31,156 nucleotides of DNA from an uncultured Veillonella sp. (GTDB taxonomy: Bacteria > Bacillota > Negativicutes > Veillonellales > Veillonellaceae). This document shows, piece by piece, positions 1-7,513 of the stretch (its first letter is position 1; the number at the start of each line of letters is the position of its first letter). A model generated the notes under the pieces. That model was not told where the DNA came from and made no database searches. It saw only the letters and a program-made list of their open reading frames with translations. The stretch lies in contig NZ_UQYC01000013.1 in NCBI RefSeq assembly GCF_900545205.1, positions 1-31,156 of the forward strand, in the 5' to 3' direction. Both the position numbers and the translations under genes were made by a program.

Positions 1-88
1 TAAATACTTTAGTGCATTGTCCTTCCTTATTTCTCCTGAAGAATAATAATTAGTAATTTTAGTACTTACCGAGTGTGTGAGTTAATAG

Positions 89-124
89 AAGACCTCCTTA
101 GTTGGACTAAGGGGGTCTTTTTGT
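89..124 (+). terminator. Intrinsic terminator of an upstream gene outside the window
   Basis: A 13-bp stem (89-101 with 107-119, one T:G pair, 5-nt loop TTGGA) is followed by a T-rich tract. No gene end is visible before it, so it closes a gene left of the window. Positions 1-88 hold nothing else I can recognise. Confidence 0.8.
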
Positions 125-196
125 GCTTTTTAGGTGTTATAAATTTTATGTGATTTAGTGAGAGTATTATAAGCATGATATAAGAAGGAGAGAATT

Positions 197-2443
197 ATGA
201 AGATTAGACGTCATGTATCAGCCGTGATGACTGCACTAGTATTAACAGGTATATCTTATTCTGCAATGGCTACAGAAATTAATGTTTCTAGCGATAAAGC
301 AGAGGAGTTGCTGGGTTTAACAATGGGGTCACCAGTACAAACGCAACCTGAGGTTAAACACATAGAGGATACATTAACAGTTAATGTACATGGTAAAAGT
401 TTAACAGAGGCTGGTAAAAGTAAGAATGTTACAGGTATTTATAATGGATTTGGTTCACAACTAACGGTAGATAAAGACCTTATTGTACGATTAAAGAATG
501 ATGCACCAGCATCGAAGCGAGAATTAGGTCATTATTATATGAGTGCAGTCTATGCTGGTTATGGCGGTAAGGTACCACGTCTAAGTAAAGATAATCCTGA
601 TCGAGACTATGGTGATACTAATATTCATGTGAAAGGTAATGTAGATATCGATGCTATCGGCTCTGGTTTACAAGTCAATCAACGAGGCCATATCCTTGTT
701 GATGGAGGCGGTAAGATTATCACTCATCCTGTAGAAACATCTGATACCTATTCTGTAGTAGCAGAAGAAGGGGATGTATATGTTAATGCAGGCGCTGATG
801 GCAAACATCCAGGCACTCATGACTTAGTTGCTGTTGGTAATGTGGGCCTTATCAACAAGGATTATGGCCGAGATCCAAATCACAATGTAGAACCAACTAA
901 TATAGCACTAGCTTTCACAACACCTAACTCTAGCCTTACCGGTGCTGTTTTGAATGAATATGCTGAAAGCAATAAAAACTCTCATAATTCTGGTGCAGAT
1001 ATTTACCTACAAAACGGAGCTACTTGGAATAATGAATGGATTGGCATGGAGCGTCCTACACCTAAAAAAGAACGTCCATCAGGGGATAATGCAGCGTACC
1101 TATACAAGGGGAGTAAGGTTCGCAATCTTGTAGGTGGTGTTAACCCAACTGCAGCAGGTAACATTCATCCTATCGATGCGCGGCCTATAACAATTCAGAA
1201 CTATAGCGGTTATGTGAATGCTATTTATAAATCTGGTGTGCCGGCTAGTGATACAGGAAAAGGGCAAATCATCGTTGAACATGCGGCGGATAATAGCCAT
1301 ATTACAATGCAAGGCGACCATTCCGGTAATACCATCGACGATGCAAGCTACAAAAAGGATATTCAAACATTAGCTGAGAAATTACAATACACAGGTAATG
1401 ATAAGAAGCTTAGCACAACAGTTCAAATCAATGAAGGTGTTACTACACCTGGTGCTGTTGCAGACCTAGGGGCAGATCATTTTGATTCTCAAGGTCATCT
1501 TATTGTAGACGATACAACAAAAGTTGTTCGTGCTAGTGAATCATCGCTCGTAGGTGGCACAAAATCTGCCCTTACTTCAACAGTTATGGCCTGGAAAAAT
1601 AATACTAATGATTTACAACGTCGTTTAGGTGATCTTCGTCTAGCTAATACAGATAAAGGAGTATGGGCTAAATATATAGGTGGTAAATCTAAGATTACAG
1701 ATGGTGCTGATGCACATATGACGTACAATGGCGTACAAATCGGATATGATCATAAAGCCTCCAATGGCTGGATTTTCGGCGGTGCTCTAGATTACAGTAC
1801 ATCTAGTAACTCTTATGCTAACGGCAGTGGCGATGGTAAGCTTGGTGGTGTTGCCTTATATGGTACAAAACACCATGATGATGGTCGTTATATAGATATC
1901 ATCGCTCGTGGTAATAGATTATCCAACGACTATAGCCTTAACTCAATTAGTGGACAACGTTTGAATGGTAACTACCATACATTTGGTACATCCTTGAGTG
2001 CTGAATATGGTAAACGTATTAAAAAACAAAATGGTTTCTATATCGATCCTAGTGTAGAATTTATTTTAGGTCGTTTAAATGGTGTATCCTATGATGCAAC
2101 TATTGCAGGCGGTGGATCCATGCATGTGAAATCTGATGCGGTCAACTCTGCTGTAGGTAGACTTGGCATTGGCATTGGTAAAGAAACAGAAAAATCTAAT
2201 ATCTTTGCAAAACTAGCACTAGCTCATGAATTCTCTGGTAAGGTAAATACTACATATTCTGCACCAGGTAATCCAACAGTACAAACAACTGTAGATTTAA
2301 AGGATACATGGCTTGATGCGGAAATCGGCGGTTCTTGGAACGTTCGTCCTAGTACATATCTATATGGCACACTCACTAAAAACTTTGGTGCTACCATCGA
2401 TAATACATGGCGTATCGATGCAGGGGTTAGACATAACTTTTAA
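197..2443 (+). CDS. Type V autotransporter with C-terminal beta-barrel
   Basis: An outer-membrane autotransporter of 748 residues. Residues 1-25 form a Sec signal peptide (basic MKIRR, hydrophobic core, AMA cleavage site). Residues about 26-450 are a Gly/Asn/Asp-rich passenger with valine-rich strands, as expected of a beta-helix or similar fold. A linker helix follows at about 458-485 (RRLGDLR), then a barrel of about 260 residues that starts near GVWAKYIGGK and ends in the usual C-terminal Phe (RHNF). The start is fixed by AAGGAG at 183-188, 8 nt upstream. The family usually mediates adhesion, aggregation or biofilm. I see no protease or lipase motif in the passenger, so its function is unknown. 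It is transcribed alone, between two terminators, and implies a diderm host. The class is clear; the ligand is not. Confidence 0.9.
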   Translation: MKIRRHVSAVMTALVLTGISYSAMATEINVSSDKAEELLGLTMGSPVQTQPEVKHIEDTLTVNVHGKSLTEAGKSKNVTGIYNGFGSQLTVDKDLIVRLKNDAPASKRELGHYYMSAVYAGYGGKVPRLSKDNPDRDYGDTNIHVKGNVDIDAIGSGLQVNQRGHILVDGGGKIITHPVETSDTYSVVAEEGDVYVNAGADGKHPGTHDLVAVGNVGLINKDYGRDPNHNVEPTNIALAFTTPNSSLTGAVLNEYAESNKNSHNSGADIYLQNGATWNNEWIGMERPTPKKERPSGDNAAYLYKGSKVRNLVGGVNPTAAGNIHPIDARPITIQNYSGYVNAIYKSGVPASDTGKGQIIVEHAADNSHITMQGDHSGNTIDDASYKKDIQTLAEKLQYTGNDKKLSTTVQINEGVTTPGAVADLGADHFDSQGHLIVDDTTKVVRASESSLVGGTKSALTSTVMAWKNNTNDLQRRLGDLRLANTDKGVWAKYIGGKSKITDGADAHMTYNGVQIGYDHKASNGWIFGGALDYSTSSNSYANGSGDGKLGGVALYGTKHHDDGRYIDIIARGNRLSNDYSLNSISGQRLNGNYHTFGTSLSAEYGKRIKKQNGFYIDPSVEFILGRLNGVSYDATIAGGGSMHVKSDAVNSAVGRLGIGIGKETEKSNIFAKLALAHEFSGKVNTTYSAPGNPTVQTTVDLKDTWLDAEIGGSWNVRPSTYLYGTLTKNFGATIDNTWRIDAGVRHNF

Positions 2444-2454
2444 TTAAATATATG

Positions 2455-2498
2455 AAAACTCTGTAGTAGCTTGAATTGAGTTACTACAGAGTTTTTTT
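2455..2498 (+). terminator. Terminator of the autotransporter gene
   Basis: A 14-bp perfect stem (2455-2468 with 2482-2495) ends in a run of T, 11 bp after the autotransporter stop codon. Confidence 0.85.
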
Positions 2499-2573
2499 GT
2501 AAAAGTGTTTATGTGAATTATTCTATAGCGGCAAATAGGCAAATATTAACTGGCTTGCTGTGATGGGCAGACT

Positions 2574-2602
2574 TTAACAATTTTGTATTTCTGTGATAGT
2601 AT
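2574..2602 (+). promoter_or_regulatory. Probable promoter of the flavoprotein/phosphatase pair
   Basis: TTAACA (2574-2579), a 17-bp spacer and TAGTAT (2597-2602) preceded by TG as an extended -10. It lies about 50 bp upstream of the flavoprotein start. The match is moderate and judged by eye. Confidence 0.45.
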
Positions 2603-2654
2603 ATAAAGGCTAGTTAATATGTAACTTCTTAAGTAAGAGTTAGGAGGATATAAT

Positions 2655-3296
2655 ATGAAAGTTCTAATCGTAAATGGTAGTAGCCATGTAAATGGCACAA
2701 CAATGCAAGCTATACAAGAGGTACAAAAGGTATTTAGTGAAGCCAATATAGATACAGAGGTCATTCAGCTAGGCAATAAACCTATTCGTGATTGTATTCA
2801 ATGTGGTTATTGTTCTGAGCATGGCGATTGTGTATTTAAGGATGATGATGTAAATGCCTTCGTAGAAAAAGCGAAAGATGCAGATGGTTTTATCTTTGCA
2901 ACACCTGTATACTATGCACATCCGAGTGGACGTATTTTATCCTTCTTAGATCGCGTATTCTATAGTGCAGAAAGCGTAACGCCCAATCCATTTGCTTTTA
3001 AACCTGGTGCATCTATTGCCGTAGCTCGTCGCGGCGGTACAACTGCATCCTTTGATGTACTCAATAAATACTTTGGTATTTCTCAAATGCCAATTGCAGG
3101 CTCTACATATTGGAATATTAGCCATGGTCTAGTAGCCGACGATGCTAAGCAAGATGAAGAAGGTATGCAAACAATGCGCAACTTGGCGAGAAATATGGTT
3201 TGGATGATGCGTAGCTTTGCTGTAGCTAAGGAGCAAGGGGTGCCATATCCAGATACCGATAAAGAGAAAAAAGTGTCTACGAACTTTGTACGTTAA
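2655..3296 (+). CDS. Flavodoxin-fold NAD(P)H-dependent oxidoreductase with iron-sulfur-flavoprotein cysteine motif
   Basis: A 213-residue cytoplasmic flavoprotein of the NADPH-dependent FMN reductase/iron-sulfur flavoprotein superfamily. The N-terminal VLIVNGSSHVNGTT (residues 3-16) is the FMN-phosphate loop, and TPVYYAHPSG at about 93-102 is the second flavin loop. Between them are C47, C50, C53 and C59, spaced C-x2-C-x2-C-x5-C as in the compact cluster motif of iron-sulfur flavoproteins, so a 4Fe-4S cluster is plausible. Such proteins pass electrons from reduced carriers to small acceptors; the substrate is not visible. The SD GGAGG lies just upstream of the start. The gene is followed 36 bp later by a tyrosine phosphatase and probably shares its transcript. 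Confidence 0.85.
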   Translation: MKVLIVNGSSHVNGTTMQAIQEVQKVFSEANIDTEVIQLGNKPIRDCIQCGYCSEHGDCVFKDDDVNAFVEKAKDADGFIFATPVYYAHPSGRILSFLDRVFYSAESVTPNPFAFKPGASIAVARRGGTTASFDVLNKYFGISQMPIAGSTYWNISHGLVADDAKQDEEGMQTMRNLARNMVWMMRSFAVAKEQGVPYPDTDKEKKVSTNFVR

Positions 3297-3332
3297 TAAC
3301 TCATCGATTGTTGAGTTACTAGAGGAGTTATG

Positions 3333-3791
3333 ATGGTTAAGGTTTTATTTATTTGTCATGGTAATATTTGTCGTTCAACAATGGCAGAATTTTATATGAA
3401 GCATATCGTTGAGCAGGCTGGATTAAGCGATTCTATTTATGTTGAATCTGCCGCTACATCTCGTGAGGAGATAGGGAACGACACCCATTATGGGACTAAA
3501 AAGAAATTAGATGAAATGGGTATTCCTTACACTCGTCGCAAGGCTCGTCAAGTGACCGTTGATGACTATCATAACTTCGATTACCTCATTATCATGGATG
3601 AAAATAATGGACGTAATTTAAAACGAATTATTGGCGATGATGTAGATGCTAAGGTATTCAAGTCCATGTCTTTTGTTGGTGAAAGCCGTGATATAAAGGA
3701 TCCTTGGTATACGGGAAATTTTGACGAAACCTATGATGATATCAGTCGTAGTTGCGATGCTCTATTAGCATTGATTAAAGGAAAAATATAA
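3333..3791 (+). CDS. Low-molecular-weight protein-tyrosine phosphatase
   Basis: A cytoplasmic phosphatase of 152 residues. The active-site loop is at the very N-terminus (ICHGNICRS, C-x5-R-S with the nucleophile at Cys8 of this model). The general acid is Asp in DPWYTGNF near residue 130. The length is normal for the family. Two ATGs lie in tandem (3330 and 3333). The SD GAGGAG (3322-3327) is only 2 nt from the first and 5 nt from the second, so the second is preferred. Family members dephosphorylate tyrosine kinases that control polysaccharide export, or act on small phosphorylated substrates. No capsule gene is nearby, so the target is unknown. It is likely the second gene of a two-gene unit. 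Confidence 0.88.
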   Translation: MVKVLFICHGNICRSTMAEFYMKHIVEQAGLSDSIYVESAATSREEIGNDTHYGTKKKLDEMGIPYTRRKARQVTVDDYHNFDYLIIMDENNGRNLKRIIGDDVDAKVFKSMSFVGESRDIKDPWYTGNFDETYDDISRSCDALLALIKGKI

Positions 3792-3797
3792 ATATAA

Positions 3798-3883
3798 AGA
3801 CCTTACTATTAGATGATGTAGCAATAGTGATTGAGTTTTAACTATAGTTATTCCAAACTTGAATTGATTTAATAGTAAGGTCT
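3798..3883. repeat. 14-bp perfect inverted repeat with a 58-nt loop
   Basis: AGACCTTACTATTA (3798-3811) is perfectly complementary to 3870-3883. The second arm is not followed by a T-run, so a simple terminator is doubtful. It lies 7 bp after the phosphatase stop and 60 bp before the tRNA promoter. It may be a weak terminator, a processed RNA or a small element remnant. Confidence 0.6.
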
Positions 3884-3943
3884 ATTCTATATACAGACTA
3901 TCTTGCTTTATACTTTATACTATCGAACCATAACGTAATATGG

Positions 3944-3949
3944 TATAAT
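3944..3949 (+). promoter_or_regulatory. Extended -10 promoter of tRNA-Arg
   Basis: TGGTATAAT (TG one base before a perfect TATAAT) ends 14 bp before the tRNA 5' end. No good -35 is visible, as is common for extended -10 promoters. Confidence 0.65.
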
Positions 3950-3963
3950 TTTTAGGTATTCAT

Positions 3964-4038
3964 GCGCCTATAGCTCAGGGGATAGAGCGCCGGTCTCCGG
4001 AACCGGGTGCGCAGGTTCGATTCCTGCTAGGCGCACCA
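3964..4038 (+). tRNA. tRNA-Arg, anticodon CCG
   Basis: A complete cloverleaf: acceptor stem GCGCCTA/TAGGCGC (3964-3970 with 4028-4034), anticodon stem CCGGT/ACCGG around loop CTCCGGA (anticodon CCG, reading CGG), T-loop GTTCGATTC, discriminator A and an encoded CCA. It stands alone with its own promoter and terminator. Confidence 0.97.
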
Positions 4039-4041
4039 AAT

Positions 4042-4075
4042 AAAAGGCTTCTCGAAATTTCGAGAAGCCTTTTTA
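4042..4075 (+). terminator. Terminator of the tRNA gene
   Basis: The palindrome AGGCTTCTCGAAA with its exact complement (4045-4070) is followed by TTTTT, 4 bp after the CCA end. Confidence 0.9.
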
Positions 4076-4142
4076 TGTGTCTTTATTCTTTAGCTTGATA
4101 TCTTTATTCTTTAGGTTGAGGTATAGTTTAGAAAATTATATG

Positions 4143-4562
4143 TTAGCATCTATATTTAGTACAACGAATACCTCTTGATTGGAATTCATTCATCAGTAAG
4201 TCTATTGATTTATCAATGACTTCTTCATTAGTTATATATACCATCTTTTTGTAATAGACAGTACCATCAAAGTCTATCCAACGGCTTGTTTTACCATTTA
4301 GTTTGCAAATTTGCATTCTGCCGGCCCAGCTGCCCATACTACGGAATTGTTTTCCTTTAGAAAAACGTACCTCACGAATATCGCTTAATTTAAATGTTCT
4401 TCTTACTAAGCCAATGCCTATAGCGACTTGATCATCCTTAAAGTAAAGAAGTTTATAACGCTCCTCAGGAGGCATAGATCTAATTATAGATAAGTCATAA
4501 GTAGCAAAAACTACAGCAATAGCGATCAATAGAAACATAAGGATTATCATATATTTTCCCAT
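4143..4562 (-). CDS. Membrane-anchored protein of unknown function
   Basis: I do not recognise this 139-residue protein. Residues about 4-20 form one hydrophobic segment (signal anchor). The rest is soluble, with basic patches and a repeating strand pattern (YKLLYFKDDQVAIGIGLVRR, then FKLSDIREVRF) like a small PH-like or DUF-type membrane-associated sheet domain. It ends in CTKYRC. The SD AAGGAGG (complement of 4573-4580) lies 10 nt upstream of the ATG, which supports expression. A TATAAT-like -10 on the minus strand (4586-4591) sits too close to the SD to be assigned with confidence. It is divergent from the LemA-like gene. Confidence 0.6.
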   Translation of the reverse strand: MGKYMIILMFLLIAIAVVFATYDLSIIRSMPPEERYKLLYFKDDQVAIGIGLVRRTFKLSDIREVRFSKGKQFRSMGSWAGRMQICKLNGKTSRWIDFDGTVYYKKMVYITNEEVIDKSIDLLMNEFQSRGIRCTKYRC

Positions 4563-4721
4563 ACAATTAAGTCCTCCTTATCTCTATTATAATAAATATA
4601 AGTAATGTATGAAATCATTTTATATCACTTCATGAATGAAATTTCATATTGGTTATATCTTTCATATGTATAATATTCTCAAAATTGCATGGTTATTTGT
4701 AATCGAAATGGAGAGGGTTCT

Positions 4722-5477
4722 ATGTTTTCAACACTAATATTTTTAATAATTTTATTCTTAATTTTCTTCTTTATTAAGCAATATAATTTATTGCAAAAAT
4801 TGACTGTAGAGATTAAAGAGGCACGTGCCAACATTATCGTTGCTTACGAGAAAAAGGTAGCTATTGTTAATCAGTTTACTAGTATTGTAAATGAGTATGA
4901 TGATTATGAAAAATTAATTCAATTGAAGGTGTCTGATAACTTTGTAGATATGGCTCGTGAAACAGCAAAAGCAGTTCAAAATATTACAGCTTTAGCTAAT
5001 CAATTTCCAGAGTTAAAAGCCAATACTCAATATAGTAAATTCTTAGAAGCGATTAGTGAAAATGAAACGTTCATTTCTAATAAACGTGAGACTTATAACT
5101 TCCAAGTAAAAGAGTATAATAGTGAGATTGCTCAAATTCCAATGGTATTTGTAGCATCCTTATTGGGATTTAAACAGGCCCCATTCTTTGATCCAAATAA
5201 TGAAGAGGCTTTAGCTGAATTTAGTGGTGCTGATCCAGAAGCAATTAAAGATCTTGCTATAAAGGGCACAGACAAGTTGAAGGATACAACAGATAAAATT
5301 AGAGAATCCTTTGAAAAACGCGAGCAAGAAGCACAAGCGAAGAGAGAAGAACATCTTAAACAAGAGCGTGAATCTTCTTCTAATAATGAGAGTGTAAAGA
5401 CTGAAGAGAAAACTGAAACAGAAGCTCCTAAAATTGAAGAGGCGTCTGCTTCAGTAGAGAAACAAGAAGAGAAGTAA
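4722..5477 (+). CDS. LemA family membrane protein with charged C-terminal tail
   Basis: A protein of 251 residues. One N-terminal membrane segment (residues 4-18, Ile/Leu/Phe only) is followed by the LemA-type helical bundle: YNLLQKLTVEIKEA, then FPELKAN at about residue 100 and R..YN..VKEYN near 125-138. This is the family pattern of long helices with an extracytoplasmic or periplasmic core. Residues about 175-251 are a highly charged Glu/Lys tail, probably coiled coil or disordered, longer than in ordinary LemA proteins. I place the start at 4722 because GGAGAGG (4710-4716) lies 5 nt upstream; an in-frame ATG at 4689 has no SD. The role of LemA proteins is not settled (envelope homeostasis is often proposed). 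It is single and ends in a terminator. Confidence 0.8.
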   Translation: MFSTLIFLIILFLIFFFIKQYNLLQKLTVEIKEARANIIVAYEKKVAIVNQFTSIVNEYDDYEKLIQLKVSDNFVDMARETAKAVQNITALANQFPELKANTQYSKFLEAISENETFISNKRETYNFQVKEYNSEIAQIPMVFVASLLGFKQAPFFDPNNEEALAEFSGADPEAIKDLAIKGTDKLKDTTDKIRESFEKREQEAQAKREEHLKQERESSSNNESVKTEEKTETEAPKIEEASASVEKQEEK

Positions 5478-5544
5478 TCATATATTCAATTGATGTATAT
5501 GAGTAGATAGTATATAAATCTATTTGTAAAATGAGAGATAAAAG

Positions 5545-5571
5545 ACTCCACTCGTTGAGTGGAGTTTTTTG
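5545..5571 (+). terminator. Terminator of the LemA-like gene
   Basis: ACTCCACTC with its exact complement (5545-5553 with 5557-5565, 3-nt loop) runs into six T residues. Confidence 0.88.
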
Positions 5572-5791
5572 TTTTTGAAAATACCGTCTAATATAGCATT
5601 TATGTAAAAATATATATTTAATAATATCAAGATAACGTGTAAATGTGATTTGAGTAACACATTTTATTTTGAGAATGATGTACAATAAAAATGTCCTTAT
5701 GAAATCTGAACATCCTAGGTGGAACACTAGGCATATAGGACGTGATGAATAACATATAGATTATCTAATTAAGATTAATAAAGTACTAAAT

Positions 5792-5824
5792 TGTATCATT
5801 GCATAGTTTTGATGTAGTGATACA
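5792..5824 (+). promoter_or_regulatory. Hairpin touching the ribosome binding site of the methyltransferase
   Basis: TGTATCATTGCAT (5792-5804) pairs with 5812-5824 over 13 positions, two of them G:T wobbles, around a 7-nt loop. The 3' arm ends directly before the SD GAGGAG (5825-5830). It could be a protein operator or a translation-modulating stem. The rest of the 260-bp gap (5572-5835) holds no other feature I can support. Confidence 0.4.
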
Positions 5825-5835
5825 GAGGAGATAGA

Positions 5836-6651
5836 ATGACAAATAGAATACAAGAACTCACCGTCGACGAAACTTGGCGTAATGAGCAAGATGCGTGGAA
5901 TAATCGATCTAATTACTTTGTAGAAATGCACAATCGGGACGATCGTAAGGCGCAGGTTACAGAGTTTTTATCCTTCTTGAAGAATGAGAATCTTTTGCCC
6001 CCTAAAGACGGTTGTACCCTTGATATTGGCTGTGGTGTATGTGACTATGCATTAGGATTGGCTCGTGATGGCTATAAGGCAACAGGTATAGATTTATCTG
6101 ATGGTATGATTCGTGGTGCTAAACAATTAGCAGAGCCAGAAGGTTTAGATCTTAGCTTGTATATTGCACCGTGGTCTGATGAGACTCGCCGTGAACTAAA
6201 ATGGGATAAAACCTTTGATTTAACATATAGTATTTTTTGCCCTATCATGTTTGATGTAGAAAATATTCGGGCCATGCACGAATCAAGTAAGGATAAATGC
6301 TTGTGGATCGCTTTTAGTGAACGCAGCGATGAAACGGTAGATATGTTATCTGAACATTTCTTTGGTCGCGATTCATTCCCATGGGATGGCAAGATGAAAG
6401 CATGTTTAGATGTTATTCATGAAATAGGGCATAATGTAAAAGTAATCTATAAGACAGTTCCTGAAACAGAGGTTATGAGCCTTGATAAAGCGGTTAATTA
6501 CTTTGCTATGCGACTTCATAATAATACATGGGGCGATATTGAAGATATGAAAGTAGAAATTAGAAATCTCATTGAACCACTAGCTATCAATGGTGAAATT
6601 CATAATAAGACCGTTGATAAGGTCGCTTGGGTTTCTTGGTCTGTGAAATAG
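5836..6651 (+). CDS. Class I SAM-dependent methyltransferase
   Basis: A cytoplasmic methyltransferase of 271 residues. Motif I is LDIGCGVCDYA (62-72), with the acidic end of strand beta-2 at GIDLSDGM (84-91). A Rossmann core spans about 45-160 and a C-terminal part about 160-271 may bind the substrate. The glycine loop carries Cys where many members have Gly/Ser. The substrate cannot be named from sequence. It starts after GAGGAG with 5-nt spacing and is followed 9 bp later by a YgbA-family gene whose SD overlaps its stop codon, so the two are almost certainly one transcript and may be coupled in translation. Confidence 0.85.
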   Translation: MTNRIQELTVDETWRNEQDAWNNRSNYFVEMHNRDDRKAQVTEFLSFLKNENLLPPKDGCTLDIGCGVCDYALGLARDGYKATGIDLSDGMIRGAKQLAEPEGLDLSLYIAPWSDETRRELKWDKTFDLTYSIFCPIMFDVENIRAMHESSKDKCLWIAFSERSDETVDMLSEHFFGRDSFPWDGKMKACLDVIHEIGHNVKVIYKTVPETEVMSLDKAVNYFAMRLHNNTWGDIEDMKVEIRNLIEPLAINGEIHNKTVDKVAWVSWSVK

Positions 6652-6660
6652 GAGATTAGC

Positions 6661-6990
6661 GTGACAGTTGATGAAAAACGTCAGTTAGAACTAAAAACTA
6701 TGTACCAAATTATTGGCATCTATTGTCGTGATAAACACCACACGCCTAAAGGTGAACTATGTGAGGAGTGCCAAGACATTTGGAATTATGCAGAGCATCG
6801 TATTGATGTATGTCCACATATGGAAAGTAAAACCTTTTGCAGCGTATGTAAAACACATTGCTATGGACCAACATATCGTGAAAAGATACGTGAAATCATG
6901 CGATATGGTGGGCCTAGAATGTTATTTGTATCACCGATCCAAGTAATTAAACATATGTATCTTGAATGGAAAGACAAAAAAAGAGGCTAG
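6661..6990 (+). CDS. YgbA-family (nitrous oxide-stimulated promoter) cysteine-rich protein
   Basis: A 109-residue protein resembling E. coli YgbA: QLELKTMYQIIGIYCRDKH, LCEECQDIWNYAEHRIDVCP, KTFCSVCKTHCYGPTYREKIREIMRYGGPRML. Cysteines at 22, 34, 37, 51, 60, 63 and 67 (two CxxC pairs) suggest a metal or Fe-S site. In enterobacteria ygbA belongs to the nitric-oxide-responsive NsrR regulon; its biochemical role is not settled. It uses a GTG start, the only in-frame start after TAGGAG (6649-6654), which is partly made of the upstream stop codon. Co-expression with a methyltransferase is the main clue here. The family call is strong, the function open. Confidence 0.85.
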   Translation: MTVDEKRQLELKTMYQIIGIYCRDKHHTPKGELCEECQDIWNYAEHRIDVCPHMESKTFCSVCKTHCYGPTYREKIREIMRYGGPRMLFVSPIQVIKHMYLEWKDKKRG

Positions 6991-7006
6991 CACTGCTAGC
7001 CTCTTT
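6980..7006. terminator. Bidirectional terminator between converging genes
   Basis: AAAGAGGCTAGC and its exact complement (6980-6991 with 6995-7006, loop ACT) overlap the ygbA-like stop codon. On the minus strand the stem is followed by a longer T-run, so it also ends the CPYC gene transcribed from the right. Confidence 0.85.
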
Positions 7007-7042
7007 CTTAATGGATTTATCACATTTTTATGTAATACTAGA

Positions 7043-7321
7043 TTACGCGATTGCTTTGTCCAATACAGCTTTGATTAAAGCTTTTGTTTGTTCATAGCTT
7101 TCACCAGGTTGAGCCTCGTATTGTTTGTCGAGGTCAAACCACAAGTTTGGATAGTATTCATATGGATGAGTTTTGAAGAGCTCGTGAGCATCTTGATCTT
7201 CAACCCAGTTAATATGAATATCTGCGTATGCAGGGTTTTCTGCAACGAGTTCATCGATAGCGCGGAATGCGTTTTCGCAGTAAGGGCAACCGATTAAGTG
7301 GAAACCTAAGATTTCTTTCAT
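7043..7321 (-). CDS. Glutaredoxin/thioredoxin-fold protein with CPYC motif
   Basis: A 92-residue thioredoxin-fold protein. The active site GCPYCENA (about 11-18) matches the classic glutaredoxin CPYC dithiol. YYPNLWFD at about 56-63 supplies the cis-proline expected opposite it (YPN). The C-terminal helix ends in KALIKAVLDKAIA. It probably reduces disulfides or glutathione-like mixed disulfides in the cytoplasm; the partner is unknown. The SD AAAGGA lies about 10 nt upstream. It is transcribed alone, convergent with the ygbA-like gene and divergent from ilvB. Confidence 0.8.
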   Translation of the reverse strand: MKEILGFHLIGCPYCENAFRAIDELVAENPAYADIHINWVEDQDAHELFKTHPYEYYPNLWFDLDKQYEAQPGESYEQTKALIKAVLDKAIA

Positions 7322-7380
7322 GTTACACAGTCCTTTCCAGATAGAATCAACATATACTTACATAATTTGAGATTTTATAC

Positions 7381-7419
7381 ATACTCATGTACCACAATAT
7401 ATGGTACACTACTGAGTAT
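7381..7419. promoter_or_regulatory. Long imperfect hairpin in the ilvB upstream region
   Basis: ATACTCA (7381-7387) pairs with 7413-7419 and TGTACCA (7388-7394) with 7402-7408. This gives a 14-bp stem with a 4-nt bulge (CTAC) and a 7-nt loop. No T-run follows, so it is not a terminator. It may be an operator for ilvB or for the divergent CPYC gene. I see no T-box signature and no clear leader peptide in 7322-7513. Confidence 0.4.
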
Positions 7420-7513
7420 ATCACATCTATATAAGATATTCAATTTTTTAGATATGCCTAATGAGAATATTGAGAATACAATATGCATGTATTACATAGA
7501 TAAGGAGACACCT

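Noticed and set aside
1100..1366. Minus-strand reading frame inside the autotransporter gene
   Set aside because: It is antisense to a clear gene, has no SD and shows no protein-like composition.
5675..5752. A 25-codon reading frame upstream of the methyltransferase that could be a leader peptide
   Set aside because: No SD precedes it, it uses rare AGG codons and no regulatory codon run (such as repeated Met or Cys) is seen.
7470..7498. TTGAGA-17-TACATA as the ilvB promoter
   Set aside because: The -10 is poor and the start site would fall on the ribosome binding site.
7367..7513. Longer N-terminus for acetolactate synthase
   Set aside because: The added residues do not resemble the family, no SD precedes the upstream ATGs, and the ATG at 7514 has a strong SD.
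7322..7513. T-box riboswitch before ilvB
   Set aside because: No specifier-loop layout, no conserved T-box sequence and no terminator pair are visible.
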